From Desulfosarcina sp. (GTDB lineage: Bacteria; Desulfobacterota; Desulfobacteria; Desulfobacterales; Desulfosarcinaceae), in assembly GCA_030642405.1 (NCBI GenBank), contig DAOWNV010000025.1, forward strand, positions 1-16,451: 16,451 nucleotides of DNA, read 5' to 3'. The translations under genes were made by a program, and so were the position numbers. How positions within the stretch are numbered: position 1 is the stretch's first letter; the number at the start of each line of letters is the position of its first letter. Positions 15,394-16,451 of this stretch are shown in pieces. The notes beneath the pieces were generated by a model. That model was not told the DNA's origin and ran no database searches. It was given only the letters and a program-made list of their open reading frames with translations.

Positions 15394-15576
15394 TCAGTGG
15401 AGCATGAGTAAAAGCGCCCCCATGCCGGCCCAAATTGTTAGCCTTGCCTGTAGAAGTGTCATATCGAATGAGTTCATGGCCGGAGTAATATAGTATAAAT
15501 TTGTCGTACCATAAAGGCCGTTCATGAATTTACGGAACAATATTCGTAATCTTGGTAATCTTTCCAGAAGCCACAT
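15394..15576 (-). CDS. small hypothetical membrane protein (60 aa)
   Basis: I do not recognise a family. ATG 15576 is chosen because AAGGA lies 6 nt upstream; a TTG at 15612 would extend the frame by 12 residues but has no ribosome site. The 60-residue product has a basic, amphipathic N-terminal half (RLPRLRILFRKF) and a C-terminal hydrophobic helix at about residues 44-60, so a single-pass or peripheral membrane peptide is plausible. It lies 84 nt upstream of the antiporter gene, on the same strand, downstream of a promoter-like TTGACA element. It may be co-transcribed with the antiporter. Codon content gives little support either way at this length. Confidence 0.35.
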   Translation of the reverse strand: MWLLERLPRLRILFRKFMNGLYGTTNLYYITPAMNSFDMTLLQARLTIWAGMGALLLMLH

Positions 15577-15653
15577 CAACCGTCCTTGTTGTACGAAGCC
15601 GATAGGCGGCAAATAAAAACATTCCCCATCTTTTTATACATTGCAACCTACTG

Positions 15654-15672
15654 TCTTTTTACAATAAAAAGA
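15654..15672. repeat. AT-rich perfect palindrome
   Basis: TCTTTTTA and TAAAAAGA, separated by CAA, form perfect 8-bp arms. It overlaps the proposed -10 of the minus-strand promoter. It could be a protein-binding site or merely AT-rich promoter sequence. Confidence 0.4.
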
Positions 15673-15686
15673 AGGTGCACTGTCAA
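15658..15686 (-). promoter_or_regulatory. sigma70-like promoter for the small protein-antiporter-HD-GYP group
   Basis: On the minus strand a perfect TTGACA (-35, 15681-15686) is followed after exactly 17 bp by TGTAAA (-10, 15658-15663; four of six consensus bases). The transcript would start near 15651, about 75 nt before the 60-residue ORF. The -35 lies inside the dyad at 15679-15696. Confidence 0.5.
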
Positions 15687-15696
15687 TATCGACAGT
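15679..15696. promoter_or_regulatory. dyad symmetry ACTGTC-N6-GACAGT, candidate operator
   Basis: A perfect 6+6 inverted repeat with a 6-bp spacer, the geometry of a homodimeric regulator site. It covers the -35 of the minus-strand promoter and lies about 30 nt upstream of the plus-strand short frame at 15728. Binding here would block the minus promoter. The regulator is unknown. Confidence 0.5.
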
Positions 15697-15727
15697 TAAC
15701 ACTGACCCTTTCATTCAGGAGGTTACA

Positions 15728-15826
15728 ATGAACGCCAGTCTACCAAACTATCAGCAATTCAACAAGTATTACGAAAAACATGGGAAGATATTCCCTTTAA
15801 ACTTTAATTCTCTGTGCTCTCAGTGA
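15728..15826 (+). pseudogene. 5' stub of an unidentified gene, or 32-residue small protein
   Basis: ATG 15728 follows a full AGGAGG ribosome site at the ideal 5-nt spacing, the best in the window and the only good one on the plus strand. The frame encodes 32 residues (MNASLPNYQQFNKYYEKHGK, then a short tail) before TGA. The first 26 codons are unique sequence, while the last codons and the stop are supplied by the inverted-repeat element that starts at 15808. The simplest reading is that a longer gene lost its 3' part when the element or a linked deletion arrived. A functional micro-protein is the alternative. No family is recognised from this stretch. Confidence 0.45.
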
Positions 15827-15906
15827 TCTCTGTGGTTTTAATTTATTAATTGATTCATAATCCTTACATTCCAGCTGTTAAGGTCCACCACAGAGAACAC
15901 AGAGAA
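15808..15906. repeat. ~100-bp inverted-repeat element of CTCTGTG-type 9-mers
   Basis: The left arm (15808-15836) is three 9-mers: CTCTGTGCT, CTCAGTGAT and CTCTGTGGT. The right arm (15887-15906) is the complement of two: ACCACAGAG and AACACAGAG. The outer ends (TTCTCTGTG/CACAGAGAA) and inner ends (CTCTGTGGT/ACCACAGAG) pair perfectly around a 50-nt AT-rich centre. Similar 'accacagagaacacagagaa' strings are, from general memory, a frequent dispersed repeat in many bacterial genomes. Both outer edges coincide with the break points of flanking genes, and there is no coding capacity inside. Confidence 0.72.
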
Positions 15907-16180
15907 CCTTGTCACGTACGTGGGTCGGCATCCGGTCCGCCGGCGTCATGTTTTTGAATTGAGACCAGCGCAGTGTATGCTCGCTGTCGGAATAGATCCG
16001 CCTGAACGGCTTTTTTGTTCTTTTGGCTTTTTTTTCTTCCCGGGTTTCCCGGATGTCCGGCAGCCGGGCAAACATCAGAAAAGATATCTGTTCGATAACC
16101 ATGAGCGGGTTGGAGATCCCGCCTGTCCGGAATTCGGTCCAAAGTTTGTCGACCTGGTTTTTCAGTTCTCGGTTGGTCAT
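15907..16180 (-). pseudogene. hsdM: truncated type I DNA methyltransferase subunit HsdM (N-terminal fragment)
   Basis: Residues 1-91 of this frame (starting MTNRELKNQVDKLW, with GGISNPLMVIEQISFLMFAR at 20-39 and RWSQFKN at 71-77) match the HsdM N-terminal helical domain, which in the family precedes the N6-adenine methylase domain and helps recognise hemimethylated DNA. An intact HsdM has roughly 480-550 residues; the methylase motifs (NPPF and others) are absent. Codon 91 ends at 15908, directly at the outer edge of the inverted-repeat element. The frame then runs nine codons into repeat-derived sequence (VLCVLCGGP) and stops at 15878. The ATG has GGGAG about 13 nt upstream. It cannot encode an active methylase. 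Confidence 0.8.
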
Positions 16181-16237
16181 AAAATTTGATAACTCCCGTT
16201 TTAATCGCTGTTGGCTATTACTACTTCCCTTCCTTGC

Positions 16238-16451
16238 TCAGTCGTTCGATATTTCTGCTTTGGGCCCCCATGTGGATTTGGCCGCATATTTCATGATTCC
16301 CCTAAGATCTAACCGGATCTCTTCGAGGCCGGCAACGGTAACTGCATTCCAAAAGTCGGTGCTGCGGATCTTTTTAATGACAGCGGCCTTTTCGCGAAGC
16401 TGATAGAAGGGCTTCGTATTCTTCAGCTTTTTTCCCGGCCACACGAATCAT
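16238..16451 (-). pseudogene. hsdR: C-terminal fragment of a type I restriction endonuclease subunit R
   Basis: The frame from 16444 down to the TGA at 16238 contains YQLREKAAVIKKIRSTDFW, then NAVTVAGLEEIRLDLRGIM, which resembles the extreme C-terminus of HsdR subunits (pattern 'REKA-VI-KIRS-EFW--VT---LE--R-ELRGIM'). An in-frame TGA at 16448-16450 closes it upstream. A different frame starting at 16451 (AGKKAEEYEALL) looks coding-like up to about 16405, which suggests a frameshift inside the fragment. It lies 57 nt upstream of the hsdM fragment on the same strand, giving the order R-M of a dismantled type I system. The part outside the window may show whether the rest of hsdR survives. The assignment rests on motif memory. 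Confidence 0.6.

Noticed and set aside
15808..15906. Intrinsic terminator between hsdM and the plus-strand stub
   Set aside because: The paired arms are separated by 50 nt and have no adjacent T-run; the 9-mer periodicity fits a dispersed repeat better.

Overview
The window looks like a chromosomal segment of an anaerobic, Gram-negative, mid-GC bacterium, most likely a Desulfobacterota (deltaproteobacterial) sulfate-reducer relative. That guess rests on a rubrerythrin, a PHP-glycosyltransferase fusion paired with a radical SAM protein, and the gene style. It is inference from gene content, because no rRNA or tRNA marker is present. Almost every gene is on the minus strand, so the window reads right to left.

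Right end (about 15.4-16.45 kb): an accessory scar. A C-terminal hsdR fragment and an N-terminal hsdM fragment are what remains of a type I restriction-modification locus. hsdM is cut exactly at the outer edge of a ~100 bp inverted-repeat element made of CTCTGTG-type 9-mers. The opposite edge of the same element cuts a plus-strand reading frame that has a strong ribosome site. To the left is a dyad that overlaps a good minus-strand sigma70-like promoter. That promoter probably drives a 60-residue hypothetical membrane protein, a Ca2+/Na+ antiporter and a REC-HD-GYP response regulator.

Middle (6.1-13.2 kb): a complete phosphate-starvation locus in the order pstS-pstC-pstA-pstB-phoU-phoB-phoR. 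Upstream of pstS lie two arrays, each of four 11-bp-spaced CTAAC half-sites, which look like PhoB operators. The locus ends in a clear intrinsic terminator. PstSCAB imports phosphate, PhoU couples transporter state to the kinase, and PhoR/PhoB read the signal and act on the operator arrays. Two copies of a short palindromic (REP-like) repeat sit in the pstS-pstC and phoU-phoB gaps.

Left part (1-6 kb): rubrerythrin, then UDP-glucose 6-dehydrogenase, then a gap holding a decayed DUF2062-like fragment on the plus strand. After that come a radical SAM protein with a cysteine-rich C-terminal domain and, 12 nt downstream, a PHP domain fused to a GT4 glycosyltransferase that runs off the window edge. 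UDP-glucuronate synthesis next to a glycosyltransferase suggests envelope or exopolysaccharide work.

No CRISPR array, tRNA, rRNA, intact transposase or phage gene was seen.
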